Positions 30,390-36,921 of a stretch of DNA of 36,921 bases are shown piece after piece. The position numbers and the translations under genes are program-made. The stretch comes from Chloroflexota bacterium. GTDB taxonomy: Bacteria > Chloroflexota > Anaerolineae > UBA4142 > SHND01. The notes under the pieces were generated by a model that had not been told where the DNA came from, ran no database searches, and was given only the letters and a program-made list of their open reading frames with translations. The DNA lies in NCBI GenBank assembly GCA_016209205.1, contig JACQWQ010000162.1, positions 1 through 36,921 on the forward strand, given 5' to 3'. Numbering within the stretch: position 1 is the first letter of the stretch; the number at the start of each line of letters is the position of its first letter.

Positions 30390-31673
30390 TTACTGTAACT
30401 TGGGCAGTTCGGCGACAAAGTTCTGGTTCCACCAGTAATTGCCGTACTTGGCGGGACAATCTTTGTTTTCGGGCGCGGCGGGCGGCGCGAATTGATCCAC
30501 GTCGCACTGCGACCATTTTTCACCGGCGGGAATGACGGTGTTGCCTTTGTTGTCTTTGATCGGTCCGCTAAAGACGCCAAAGCGGTCGAACTTGCCCGCG
30601 AGGGCATCGGCGAGAACTTGCTTGACTTGGGGGATCACGTCGGCAGGGACACCCTTTTGCGGCGTTTGTCCTTCCATGAATCCGAACAAACCAAGCCCAC
30701 CGTCCTTGACGTCAAAGTATTCAAACCCGCCCTTCCATGTGCCGTCCTTCATCGCCTTGATGTCGGCAGCATAAATGGGTCCCCAATTCCAGTACATGGT
30801 GGTCAAACACGAATCGAGTTTGCAGTTGCCTTCATAGTCGTACGTGATTGCCCACTTGTTGCGTTCTTTGGCGGCTTCGGCGTTGGCAGGCGTATCCGCG
30901 CCGGTCATGACTACATCGGCGCCGCCGTCAAACAAGGACGCTGCCGCGTCTTTTTCTTTGACGGGGTCGTGCCAGGTGTTGATCCAGCGCACATCCACTT
31001 TGCATTCGGGGCAAGTCTTGAGCACGCCGAGCGCAAAGGCGTTGCCGAGCCGAAATTCTTCGGGAATGGGGAACGTGGCAATGTAACCGACCTTGGGCGC
31101 GTTATCGGCTTTGGCGCGCGCGCCCGCGATCATGCCCGCCATGTATTTGATCGTTTCCATTCCGCCGAACATGTTGCCGAAATTCTTGCCGTTGGTTTTG
31201 TAACCGGACACGTGCAAGAATTTGATGTCCGGAAATTCTTCCGCCACGGCGCCCATCGCGTCCATGTAACCGAACGAGGTCGCAATGATCGCGTCGAATC
31301 CTTTGCGCGCGAGCGAGCGAATCACTTGCTCGGCTTCCGCGCCTTCGGGCACCAGTTCGATGTACGCGGTGTGCACATCGGGCATGTTCTTGTCTACGTA
31401 TTGGCGTCCGATGTCATGGGCTTGGGTCCAGCCGCCGTCGTCATGGGGTCCAATGTAAACGAACGCGACATTGTACTTGCCTGCTTCGATTTCGGGGATT
31501 TGGAATTTGCTGCCCGAATCGGCAGGGGGTTGCGTCGGCGCGGCGGTAGTGGGTTGCGCCGGTGCGGCAGTCGGCGGCGCGGCAGTGGGCGCGGGGGCGC
31601 CGCCACACGCGGCGAGCATCAGCATGGCGACGAGCGCGAACACGCTGATGGTCAAAATTTTGTTGCGAGACAT
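30390..31673 (-). CDS. BMP family ABC transporter substrate-binding lipoprotein (nucleoside type)
   Basis: 427 residues. Signal peptide MSRNKILTISVFALVAML with lipobox LAAC (Cys23), then a Pro/Ala/Thr-rich linker and a BMP domain: YNVAFVYIGPHDDGGWTQAHDIGR, FDAIIATSFGYMDAMGAVAEEFPDIKFLHVSGY, NMFGGMETIKYMAGMIAGARAKADNAPKVGYIATFPIPEEFRLGNAFALG. PnrA/BmpA relatives bind purine nucleosides. The start is set at the ATG at 31673, which gives a proper signal peptide; the frame extends upstream without family similarity. It is the first importer gene and is followed by the ATPase. Confidence 0.92.
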   Translation of the reverse strand: MSRNKILTISVFALVAMLMLAACGGAPAPTAAPPTAAPAQPTTAAPTQPPADSGSKFQIPEIEAGKYNVAFVYIGPHDDGGWTQAHDIGRQYVDKNMPDVHTAYIELVPEGAEAEQVIRSLARKGFDAIIATSFGYMDAMGAVAEEFPDIKFLHVSGYKTNGKNFGNMFGGMETIKYMAGMIAGARAKADNAPKVGYIATFPIPEEFRLGNAFALGVLKTCPECKVDVRWINTWHDPVKEKDAAASLFDGGADVVMTGADTPANAEAAKERNKWAITYDYEGNCKLDSCLTTMYWNWGPIYAADIKAMKDGTWKGGFEYFDVKDGGLGLFGFMEGQTPQKGVPADVIPQVKQVLADALAGKFDRFGVFSGPIKDNKGNTVIPAGEKWSQCDVDQFAPPAAPENKDCPAKYGNYWWNQNFVAELPKLQ

Positions 31674-31879
31674 TCTTGCTTTTTCGCATGTCATCACGCC
31701 CAATGCTCGACGTATTCGCTGCGCTTGCGGAGCGTGATGATACGCGACCTCCTCTTCGAATCTCATGGTCAATTATGGTTTCCTTCGCGTAGCTTTGTCT
31801 GGATGCGTCACCTCCTTGCAGCGACAATGGTATCACCAACGCGTTTCCGTGCGCTGCGGACAGAGTTGCAATTGTACGT
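31674..31879 (-). other. Leader region upstream of the BMP lipoprotein gene
   Basis: About 206 bp with no convincing gene. A strong Shine-Dalgarno-like AAGGAGGTGA lies at about 31809-31819 but no sensible frame follows it. A weak hairpin (CGTAT/ATACG ends) lies near 31708-31743. I find no recognisable purine riboswitch and no clear promoter. Confidence 0.4.
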
Positions 31880-32680
31880 TCAACGCAAATTCCCGGCGCG
31901 CAAGATTTCATCCACCCATTTCGCTTCGTCCGCCGCAAGCGTGGTGCGCGGCGGTGCGTGGTAATTCAACAAGCGGTCGTACGCGCCGTTGTCGTACGCT
32001 TGATTCAACACCGCTTGAATATCCAACGCCACGTCGGGATCGGGCGCAACGAGGGGAATCCGTATATGGGGAAGTTTCTCGTCAAGCCGGATGGGGTATG
32101 TTTCAAACAAATACCGATATGGCACGCGCCGCACGTTAACCAGGTAGCGATAGGACGGCAAGACCGAGTGTCCGCCGCGCACAACGGCAAGCGTTGGCAA
32201 ACCGTACGCCAGCAAATCCAGCTCGACCAAATTCACTTCACTTTCCAACAGTTCGTTCTGCTTGGTCAGGTATTGGCGACGCCCTTCGCCGCGCGCCTTG
32301 TTGGAGGGGCTCAAGATCTCGATGACCGTAACCAGTTGGTTGTTTTCTTTGCGAATGATTTGGATGAACCGCTCGCGTACCTCTACCGGTTCGGTATCAA
32401 TGATGAGCGGTTGAGAGATTGGGAGTTCATTGTTCAACGCCACAGCGTCCGGCGCATACGTTGTGGTCGTCTCACGCGCCGTGCGTTCGATGACCAATAC
32501 ATCGGGCACGCGATGCGCCGTATTGTCTACCGAAACGGTTTCTTCGATCATCGCAAAATAATTCGGACTCAGTTGCGGCTGTAGAGCGTCCGCGACGTAC
32601 GTAATCAAACGCGTGTGTAAGCCGCGCCATGCTTCAGCATCTTCCAAATACGGGTTCATCCCCGGAAACGGATTCACCAT
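31880..32680 (-). CDS. DUF4058 family protein (tandem copy A)
   Basis: 266 residues, complete. MVNPFPGMNPYLED start, HRVPDVLVIERTARE, NNQLVTVIEILSPSNKARGEGRRQYL, LVELDLLAYG and the terminal LAADEAKWVDEILR. Same length and motif order as the two copies upstream, so a tandem triplication is clear. The spacer to the next copy is 18 bp. Function is unknown; conserved acidic residues and lysine may form a nuclease-like core. Confidence 0.9.
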   Translation of the reverse strand: MVNPFPGMNPYLEDAEAWRGLHTRLITYVADALQPQLSPNYFAMIEETVSVDNTAHRVPDVLVIERTARETTTTYAPDAVALNNELPISQPLIIDTEPVEVRERFIQIIRKENNQLVTVIEILSPSNKARGEGRRQYLTKQNELLESEVNLVELDLLAYGLPTLAVVRGGHSVLPSYRYLVNVRRVPYRYLFETYPIRLDEKLPHIRIPLVAPDPDVALDIQAVLNQAYDNGAYDRLLNYHAPPRTTLAADEAKWVDEILRAGNLR

Positions 32681-32698
32681 CGTTGCCTCGACTAGCTG

Positions 32699-33499
32699 TC
32701 AGCGCAGTTTTTTCTCGCGCAAAAGTTCATCCACCCATTGCGCCTCGGCGGCGGAAAGAAGCGTACGCGGGGGCGCGTGATAATCAATCAAGGAATCGTA
32801 TCCACCATTCTCGTATGCGCGGTTCAACGTACTCTGCAAATTCAATGACACATCCTGGTCCGGTTCGTTTAACGGAATTCGAATTTTCGGTAAAACCTCT
32901 TGCAATGGTATCGGATACGCTTCGAACAGATAGCGTTTGGATGGGCGGTGAGCGTCAATCAAATAGCGACAGGGCGGCAGCGTCCCTTGACGATTGCGCG
33001 CGACGGCAAGAGTTGGTTTGCCCAAAGCAAGCAGGTCAATTTCGACCAAGTTGGTCTCACTTTCAATCAGCTCGCGTTGTTTCCGGACATACTGTTTGCG
33101 CCCCTCACCGGAAGTTTTGTTTGTCGGGCTTGAAAGCTCGATTACGGTCACAACATGGTCGTCTTCTGCGCGTCGAATCTCAATAAACGCCTCACGCTCT
33201 TCAACCGGTGACATCAGAACATACAGCGGTTCTGCAAAAGGTGGGTCCCCTGTTTCAACAGGCAGAGCGAGGGCATAAGCTTCCCGTTTTTCGCGCGCCT
33301 GCCGTTCGATAATCAGCACATCAGGAATGCGCGCTTGCCAGGGGCTGGTATAGACGCGTTCGTTCAGGCGCGCAACATATTTTGGAACAAGGTGTGGCTG
33401 CAAGGCATCGCGAATATAGGTCATCAAGCTGGTATGCACATCGCCCCACTCGTTCGGGTCTTCCAAATAGGGATTCATTCCCGGAAAGGGATTCGCCAT
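32699..33499 (-). CDS. DUF4058 family protein (tandem copy B)
   Basis: 266 residues. MANPFPGMNPYLEDPNEWGDVHTSLMTYI start, RIPDVLIIERQARE, DHVVTVIELSSPTNKTSGEGRKQYVRKQRELI, LVEIDLLALG and the C-terminal LSAAEAQWVDELLREK. The first 30 residues are almost the same as in copy C, showing recent duplication or gene conversion, while the middle has diverged. Spacer of 22 bp to copy C. It is probably co-transcribed with its neighbours. Confidence 0.9.
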   Translation of the reverse strand: MANPFPGMNPYLEDPNEWGDVHTSLMTYIRDALQPHLVPKYVARLNERVYTSPWQARIPDVLIIERQAREKREAYALALPVETGDPPFAEPLYVLMSPVEEREAFIEIRRAEDDHVVTVIELSSPTNKTSGEGRKQYVRKQRELIESETNLVEIDLLALGKPTLAVARNRQGTLPPCRYLIDAHRPSKRYLFEAYPIPLQEVLPKIRIPLNEPDQDVSLNLQSTLNRAYENGGYDSLIDYHAPPRTLLSAAEAQWVDELLREKKLR

Positions 33500-33521
33500 T
33501 ATTCACCTCAACGATGTGTCA

Positions 33522-34370
33522 TCACAAATTCTTTTGGCGCAAGAGTTCATCCACCCATTTCGCTTCGTCCGCCGCAAGCGTGGTGTGCGGCGGTTCGTGG
33601 TAATTCAACAAGCGGTCGTACGCGCCGTTGTCGTACGCTTGATTCAACACGGCTTGAATATCCAATGCCACATCGGGGTCGGGTTTCATCAACGGAATGC
33701 GGATTCGGGGCAAGCGTTCCTGCAATTTCACCGGATACACTTCGAAGCGATAGCGTTCGGGGGCGCGGCGCACGTTGATCAAATAGCGGTGCGGCGGCAA
33801 GACGGAGGTGTTCCCTTGCAGCACCGCCAGCGTCGGCATTCCATTCGCCAGCAAATCTATTTCCACCAGATGCGTGTCGCTTTCGAGGAGCTCGCGCTGT
33901 TTCCGCAGATATTGTCCGCGTCCCTCACCCGCTTTTTTGTTCGTCGGGCTTAGTACTTCAATCAGCGTGACAATGTGTTCGTCCTGCAAGCGCACAATCT
34001 CGATGTATGCTTCATGTTCCTCAAGCGGTTCGAGAAAAACAATGAGCGGTTCTGCCGGAGGCGGAACGTTGAGCATGGTCGGCGCGGCGACGTAGGGGGC
34101 GAGCGTCTCGCGCGCTTTTTTTTCCAGCACCAACACTGACACGTCATCACGCATAACGCGCATCGAGTCACCTTGTGCGTGATGACGTGTCACAGGGATG
34201 CGTGGCTGATACGCGTCCACATAGACGCGGATGTTGAGACGCGCGGCATACATGCGCGGCAATTGCACCTGCAACGCGTCTGCAATGTAGGTCATCAAAC
34301 GATGATGCACATCACCCCATTCGTTCGGGTCTTCCAAATACGGGTTCATGCCCGGGAACGGATTCGCCAT
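33522..34370 (-). CDS. DUF4058 family protein (tandem copy C) with a palindrome insert
   Basis: 282 residues, 16 longer than copies A and B. The extra length lies in RIPVTRHHAQGDSMRVMRDD just before VSVLVLEKKARE, where copies A and B read (R)(I/V)PDVL; it is encoded by the 56-bp palindrome 34137-34192. The frame is kept. Other motifs are intact (VTLIEVLSPTNKKAGEGRGQYLRKQRELL, LVEIDLLANG, LAADEAKWVDELLRQK). It lies 8 bp after the adenine deaminase stop codon, counting along the plus strand, and may be in its transcript's vicinity. Confidence 0.9.
   Translation of the reverse strand: MANPFPGMNPYLEDPNEWGDVHHRLMTYIADALQVQLPRMYAARLNIRVYVDAYQPRIPVTRHHAQGDSMRVMRDDVSVLVLEKKARETLAPYVAAPTMLNVPPPAEPLIVFLEPLEEHEAYIEIVRLQDEHIVTLIEVLSPTNKKAGEGRGQYLRKQRELLESDTHLVEIDLLANGMPTLAVLQGNTSVLPPHRYLINVRRAPERYRFEVYPVKLQERLPRIRIPLMKPDPDVALDIQAVLNQAYDNGAYDRLLNYHEPPHTTLAADEAKWVDELLRQKNL
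34137..34192. repeat. 56-bp palindrome inside DUF4058 copy C
   Basis: Arms TGACACGTCATCACGCA (34137-34153) and its exact reverse complement (34176-34192), 22-nt loop. Net gain relative to the sister copies is about 48 bp, so the frame is kept. It is related to the palindrome at 20322-20376. Confidence 0.9.
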
Positions 34371-34378
34371 CCTTTACC

Positions 34379-36091
34379 TCAGTCCGCCAGCACCTCTACA
34401 AAATCAAACTTGCGTACATCTACCAGTCCTTTGTCGGTCAATTTCAGGTCAGGAATTACGGGCAGCGCGAGAAACGAAAGCGCCATGAACGGCGCTTCCA
34501 AATCACAACCCAATTTACGCGTCGCGGCGTTGAGATGATCCAATTCCGCGCGCACGCGCTCGATCGGTTGATCGCTCATCAAACCGCCGATGGGCAGCGG
34601 CACACGCCCCAATACTTGCCCTTTGTCTACGGCGACGAATCCGCCCTGCATTGCCGCCACCGCGCGCGCGGCGCTGAGCATATCATCGTCATTCGTGCCC
34701 ACGACCAAAATACTGTGCGAATCGTGTCCGACGGAGGAACCGATCGCGCCATGCTTTAATTTGAACCCGCGCACAAAACCAAGTCCCTCATTGCCCGTCG
34801 CCCGATGCCGCTCGATGACTACCATCTTCAAAATGTCGCGCGACGGGTCAGCCACGACCAGTCCGTTTTGAATCAGCGCGTGGTCGAATTCTTCGCGCGT
34901 GACCAATTGCCCCCGAATCATGCCGATGATACGCAGGGTATGCGTGTCGCTGTTCGCGCGCACGCGCAAATCTATCTTGGACCAATCCACGTTCATCGTA
35001 TTGCGAATGGGCGGACGCGAACGTTCGTGATCGTCCGGTTCCAATTTGCCGCGATACACCACGCGCTTGCCGCCGTAATACACGCGCTCGATTCTCAACT
35101 CGTCAAAATTGTTAAACACCACAATGTCCGCGCGCTTGCCCGGCGCAATGGCGCCGCGATCCGTCAGCCCGAAATACTCTGCCGCGTTGAGCGTTGCTAT
35201 CGTAATCGCAGTAACCGGGTCCAATCCGTGCTGAATCGCGGTGCGGACGATGTAATCTATACTGCCCTTGTCCATCAAATCATCGGGCAAGCGATCGTCC
35301 GTGCAAAACAAAACGCGCCGCGCGGTGCGTTCGGTAATGATCGGCAAAAGTGTCAGCAAGTTGTGCGCGTTCGACGCTTCACGAATCACTACGTACATGC
35401 CGCGCCGCAATTTTTCATTGGCTTCTTCCACCGTCGTACATTCGTGGTCGCTGGCGATGCCCGACGCGACGTACGCCGATAAATCGCGTCCGGTCAGCCC
35501 CGGACAATGCCCGTCCATCCGCCGGTCGCCAAACGCGCGCAATTTGTCGAGCACCTCTTGGTCGCCGCCGATGACGCCGGGATAATTCATCACTTCGGCG
35601 AGACCCAGGACCCACGGGTCTTGTTTGAATTCGATCAAATCGCTCCAGCGCAGCGTCGCGCCGCTCGTTTCCAAATGCGTCGCGGGCACACACGACGACG
35701 CCATGACGTACACACTGAACGGCGTGTATTTGGACGCGTCGAGCATGTATTGAATGCCTTCGCTGCCGAGCACGTTAGCGATTTCGTGCGGGTCCACGAC
35801 GACGGTGGTGACGCCGTGCGGGACGACGGCGCGCGCGAATTCGTACGGCGGCACGAGCGCGCTTTCGATATGTACGTGCGCGTCAATGAAACCGGGGCTG
35901 ACGTACGCGCCTTCCAAATCCGTCACTTTTTTCGCGTCGTATTGGCCCAACCCGACGATGCGCGAACCCGAAATCGCGACGGAGGTCTCTTCGATTTCGC
36001 CGGTAAAGACATTGACCACGCGCGCATTCTTGAGCAACAAATCGGCGGGGATGTTGCCGCGCGCGGATTGGATGAGGGTAGAGAGTTCCAT
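34379..36091 (-). CDS. ade: Adenine deaminase
   Basis: 570 residues of the amidohydrolase superfamily; converts adenine to hypoxanthine and ammonia. Visible: DLEGAYVSPGFIDAHVHIESAL (metal HxH), VDPHEIANVLGSEGI, MDGHCPGLTG, SDHECTTVEEANEKLRRGM, FCTDDRLPDDL (metal Asp), RGAIAPGKRADIVVFNN, and the C-terminal adenine-deaminase domain with GSSVGHDSHSILVVGTNDDDM and the QGGFV segment. Length is usual for Ade (about 570-590). Hypoxanthine is a substrate for the molybdenum hydroxylase encoded in this window, so the two may act in sequence. It is followed by the DUF4058 genes and preceded by a PIN gene 5 bp away. Confidence 0.95.
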   Translation of the reverse strand: MELSTLIQSARGNIPADLLLKNARVVNVFTGEIEETSVAISGSRIVGLGQYDAKKVTDLEGAYVSPGFIDAHVHIESALVPPYEFARAVVPHGVTTVVVDPHEIANVLGSEGIQYMLDASKYTPFSVYVMASSCVPATHLETSGATLRWSDLIEFKQDPWVLGLAEVMNYPGVIGGDQEVLDKLRAFGDRRMDGHCPGLTGRDLSAYVASGIASDHECTTVEEANEKLRRGMYVVIREASNAHNLLTLLPIITERTARRVLFCTDDRLPDDLMDKGSIDYIVRTAIQHGLDPVTAITIATLNAAEYFGLTDRGAIAPGKRADIVVFNNFDELRIERVYYGGKRVVYRGKLEPDDHERSRPPIRNTMNVDWSKIDLRVRANSDTHTLRIIGMIRGQLVTREEFDHALIQNGLVVADPSRDILKMVVIERHRATGNEGLGFVRGFKLKHGAIGSSVGHDSHSILVVGTNDDDMLSAARAVAAMQGGFVAVDKGQVLGRVPLPIGGLMSDQPIERVRAELDHLNAATRKLGCDLEAPFMALSFLALPVIPDLKLTDKGLVDVRKFDFVEVLAD

Positions 36092-36096
36092 AAACG

Positions 36097-36498
36097 TTAT
36101 GCCAATAGTTCGACAGGGATGAGGTTTTGCACTGACTCTTGATTAAATACGCTGTCCGTTGTGACTAGCACATCGCAGCCCATTGACAAGAATGTTGCAA
36201 AAATCACCGCATCCACCGTCGGCAAATTCATGCCGCGCCGATAGCGCGCAGAGGCGGCGGCAATTTCCAGCGATACAGGCACAATTGAAATGTTCGCAAC
36301 ACGCTGCATTTGCGAAATCAACTCCTCTGCGGCCGCAAGTTTCGCTCGTTGGATTTGATGCGCATAGAATTCGGCAACTGTCAGGACAGAGACGACAAGA
36401 AAATCCTCGCCGCTCAGAATACTTGACCAGATTTCCAAAGCGCGCGCTTGACGTTCGCCGCGTTTGAGAAAAAATCCCGTGTCCGCGCCTATAACCAT
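36097..36498 (-). CDS. PIN-domain ribonuclease toxin (VapC-like)
   Basis: 133 residues. Acidic PIN motifs: GADTGFFLK at the start, VLTVAEFYAHQIQRAK, NLPTVDAVIFATFLSMG and LVTTDSVF. It overlaps the AbrB-type antitoxin gene by 10 bp. All expected acidic residues are in place, so it should be active unless bound by antitoxin. It ends 5 bp before the adenine deaminase start, an odd close fit that may place ade under read-through from the toxin-antitoxin promoter. Confidence 0.88.
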   Translation of the reverse strand: MVIGADTGFFLKRGERQARALEIWSSILSGEDFLVVSVLTVAEFYAHQIQRAKLAAAEELISQMQRVANISIVPVSLEIAAASARYRRGMNLPTVDAVIFATFLSMGCDVLVTTDSVFNQESVQNLIPVELLA

Positions 36499-36755
36499 CG
36501 GTCGCGTCTCCCTTCGCGAACGTACTCCCAGTCCATCCCTGCAAAGGTCTCCTCAATGAGTTCGCCAATCCGCTTGAGGCGCGCACGATCTTCGTCCGTG
36601 AGTTTGACCGGCGTAGCGGGTTTGTTCACCTTTAACGGTGTTACCATTACTTCGACTTCTTGATTCGGTTCGATGCCGAGTTCGCGCCAAAGCGATGACG
36701 GGATTTCGACATTGCCATTCTCATCCGCCTTGACTTTAACCATCGTCGCAATCAT
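36489..36755 (-). CDS. AbrB/MazE-type antitoxin
   Basis: 88 residues. The N-terminal swapped-hairpin domain MVKVKADENGNVEIPSSLWRELGIEPNQEVEVMV is the AbrB/SpoVT DNA-binding fold; the C-terminal tail LTDEDRARLKRIGELIEETFAGMDWEYVREGRRDRWL should bind the PIN toxin. GGGAGGGG lies just before the ATG at 36755. It probably represses its own promoter. Confidence 0.88.
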   Translation of the reverse strand: MIATMVKVKADENGNVEIPSSLWRELGIEPNQEVEVMVTPLKVNKPATPVKLTDEDRARLKRIGELIEETFAGMDWEYVREGRRDRWL

Positions 36756-36767
36756 ATCCCCTCCCTT

Positions 36768-36921
36768 TCAACTCAATCTGCCCGTAAACTGTAATGGCGC
36801 GCCGAGCGTAATTAATGGTTCCATTGTAATACCAATGCCGCCCAGCACCTGCTGTGTAAATTCGACGTTGCTGCTTTCCCACGCGTTGACGAGTTCGAGC
36901 GGGTTGTCGGCTTCGAGCACG
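36768..36921 (-). CDS. C-terminal end of an unrecognised protein (cut by window edge)
   Basis: The last 50 residues are readable on the minus strand to a TGA at 36768: VLEADNPLELVNAWESSNVE, then a hydrophobic beta-rich tail with GGIGITMEPLITLGAPLQFTG. The frame is open to the window edge and composition matches the neighbours. I do not recognise the family from this fragment. Confidence 0.6.
   Translation of the reverse strand, partial: VLEADNPLELVNAWESSNVEFTQQVLGGIGITMEPLITLGAPLQFTGRLS

Noticed and set aside
31806-31820. Plus strand CTGGATGCGTCACCTCCTTG resembles the 3' end of 16S rRNA
   Set aside because: It has three extra bases inside the conserved block and no upstream rRNA similarity; the minus strand simply holds an AAGGAGGTGA motif.
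30492-31964. 490-codon open frame on the plus strand opposite the BMP gene
   Set aside because: It mirrors the clearly recognisable BMP lipoprotein on the other strand and shows no motifs.

Overview
The window holds about 40 genes or gene remnants, all read from the minus strand. The mix suggests a free-living, moderately GC-rich bacterium, most likely a Chloroflexota (Anaerolineae-type) genome or metagenome bin. The main reasons are four DUF4058 genes, many PIN-type toxin-antitoxin pairs, a BMP-type nucleoside importer, and a dense load of short iterated repeats. The taxonomic call is inference; no rRNA or tRNA gene is visible.

Layout from right to left, which is the direction of transcription. 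(1) 36921-34379: the C-terminus of an unrecognised protein, an AbrB/PIN toxin-antitoxin pair and adenine deaminase. (2) 34370-31880: three tandem DUF4058 genes. (3) 31673-28828: the BMP-family nucleoside-binding lipoprotein and its double ATPase. (4) 28750-16600: a mixed block with DUF3592, an HpcH/HpaI aldolase, 3-hydroxybutyrate dehydrogenase, a degenerate cupredoxin lipoprotein, PRPP synthetase, a MoCo-sulfurase-like class V aminotransferase, a three-gene PIN operon with a near-consensus promoter, acetyltransferases, a HicB, a MaoC hydratase and a broken PIN/antitoxin pair. (5) 16433-9872: two nucleoside-type ABC permeases, then a molybdenum hydroxylase (FAD subunit, and a fused 2Fe-2S/Mo subunit that is frameshifted). 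(6) 9808-1: DUF4058, DinB, a CBS pair, M20 and M14 peptidases, a GIY-YIG protein, a RAYT transposase remnant, a YgeY-type M20 hydrolase, an aspartate-carbamoyltransferase-like enzyme, a four-helix-bundle pseudogene and a threonine-dehydratase-like PLP enzyme.

Taken together, adenine deaminase, the nucleoside importer, the XdhD/YgfN-like fused molybdenum hydroxylase, the YgeY-like hydrolase, the carbamoyltransferase, the PLP lyase and the MoCo-sulfurase-like enzyme look like a dispersed purine or N-heterocycle salvage and catabolism locus. It recalls the E. coli ygeW-ygeX-ygeY/ygfM-xdhD cluster. The importer genes are split by about 12 kb of unrelated or loosely related genes.

The second theme is repeats. 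Intergenic spaces are filled with tandem iterons of 7, 8 or 9 bp, often in opposed inverted blocks, and with palindromic elements. Several have entered coding sequences. The molybdenum hydroxylase genes alone carry a 73-bp palindrome, a 9-bp array, a 91-bp heptad array and a frame-breaking heptad array.
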